Shown here: in pieces, positions 22,505 to 22,673 of the stretch | Layout of the letters: every line of letters begins with the position of its first letter | Numbering within the stretch: position 1 is the first letter of the stretch | Assembly (NCBI GenBank): GCA_030043155.1 | Contig: JASHYE010000228.1 | Span: forward strand, 1 to 22,673 | Direction: 5' to 3' | Source: Candidatus Acidiferrales bacterium | GTDB lineage: Bacteria; Acidobacteriota; Terriglobia; Acidoferrales; UBA7541 | Length of the DNA: 22,673 nt | Program-made: the position numbers and the translations under genes | Notes under the pieces: model-generated | Told to the model about the DNA's origin: nothing | What the model saw: only the letters and a program-made list of their open reading frames with translations | The model's database searches: none

Positions 22505-22673
22505 ATGTCAGAACCATTGAACATTTCGATCGGAAGCGTGCCGCTCTCCCTGCACGTTGGCGACCCGGATCTTTACAGAGGTGCCCGCCGGCGATACGCG
22601 GAATTCCTCGGTCAGCTTTCCGGAGCGCTCCCGGTTTTCGTGGAAACAAACGGACTGGCGACCGAAAATGCAG
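22505..22673 (+). CDS. N-terminal fragment of an HprK-related kinase-like protein, cut by window edge
   Basis: An open frame begins at ATG 22505 (an in-frame ATG at 22472 is also possible) and runs 56 codons to the window end without a stop. The fragment 'LNISIGSVPLSLHVGDP' followed by 'RYAEFLG' resembles the N-terminus of HPr-kinase-related proteins. In those a short beta domain precedes a P-loop kinase core. The P-loop itself would lie outside the window, so the call rests on the N-terminal pattern and on its position after an NTP_transf_5 gene. Neither start has a strong ribosome binding site. It could belong to another family. Confidence 0.5.
   Translation, partial: MSEPLNISIGSVPLSLHVGDPDLYRGARRRYAEFLGQLSGALPVFVETNGLATENA

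Noticed and set aside
1..22673. tRNA, rRNA, riboswitch, CRISPR array or insertion sequence
   Set aside because: I saw no cloverleaf, rRNA, regularly spaced repeat, transposase or terminal inverted repeat. The leaders of both PLP enzyme genes were inspected for SAM-type riboswitch elements and none was recognisable by eye.

Overview
This 22.7 kb window is ordinary-looking bacterial chromosome: dense, moderately GC-rich, with genes on both strands and short intergenic gaps. The gene content suggests an Acidobacteriota member, close to the Koribacter/Sulfotelmatobacter type. That is an inference from several protein families that I associate with that phylum: secreted DinB-like proteins, proteins with a 'KPYQQW...SPW' motif, and the small repeat-domain proteins next to glgB. 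I see no rRNA, tRNA, CRISPR array, insertion sequence, integrase or phage structural gene.

Layout from left to right. (1) 1-618, minus: a membrane protein cut by the window edge, possibly the N-terminal part of a CPBP-type protease. It is divergent from an HGSNAT/DUF1624-like membrane acyltransferase (696-1814). (2) 1852-3608, minus: a phosphoglucomutase/phosphomannomutase whose end overlaps the GTG start of an FtsB/DivIC-like division protein. cutA is divergent from it (3680-4018). (3) 4041-5180, minus: a transsulfuration PLP enzyme of the cystathionine gamma-synthase type. (4) 5434-5850: a small secreted protein. (5) 6146-8863, plus: a ChbG/HpnK/NaxD-type carbohydrate deacetylase overlapping, by ATGA, a polyprenyl-phosphate-type GT2 glycosyltransferase, followed by a secreted protein of unknown function. 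(6) 9028-9807: a ferredoxin-NADP reductase-like flavoprotein. (7) 13239-9847, minus: glycogen branching enzyme glgB, then two small paralogous proteins built from the same repeated domain. (8) 13437-15671, plus: a secreted DinB-like protein and a GGT-fold hydrolase. (9) 15797-19219: a large soluble hybrid histidine kinase (PAS x3, GAF, PAS, HisKA, HATPase, REC). (10) 19337-20542: a second Cys/Met-metabolism PLP enzyme. (11) 20783-22673: a small unknown protein, an NTP_transf_5 nucleotidyltransferase-like protein, and the first 56 or more residues of what looks like an HprK-related kinase.

Several genes work together or probably do. The phosphohexomutase and GlgB belong to glucose-phosphate/glycogen metabolism, though they are not in one operon. 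The two PLP enzymes could form or degrade cystathionine. The deacetylase plus GT2 pair resembles the NaxD/FlmF2 logic, in which a polyprenyl-phosphate N-acetylamino sugar is made and then de-N-acetylated for envelope modification. The pair at the right edge resembles the start of an HPr-kinase-related peptide or surface-polysaccharide locus that continues outside the window.

The best candidates for something little described are the tandem-repeat domain pair beside glgB, the deacetylase/GT2 module with its secreted third gene, and the nucleotidyltransferase/HprK-like locus at the right edge.
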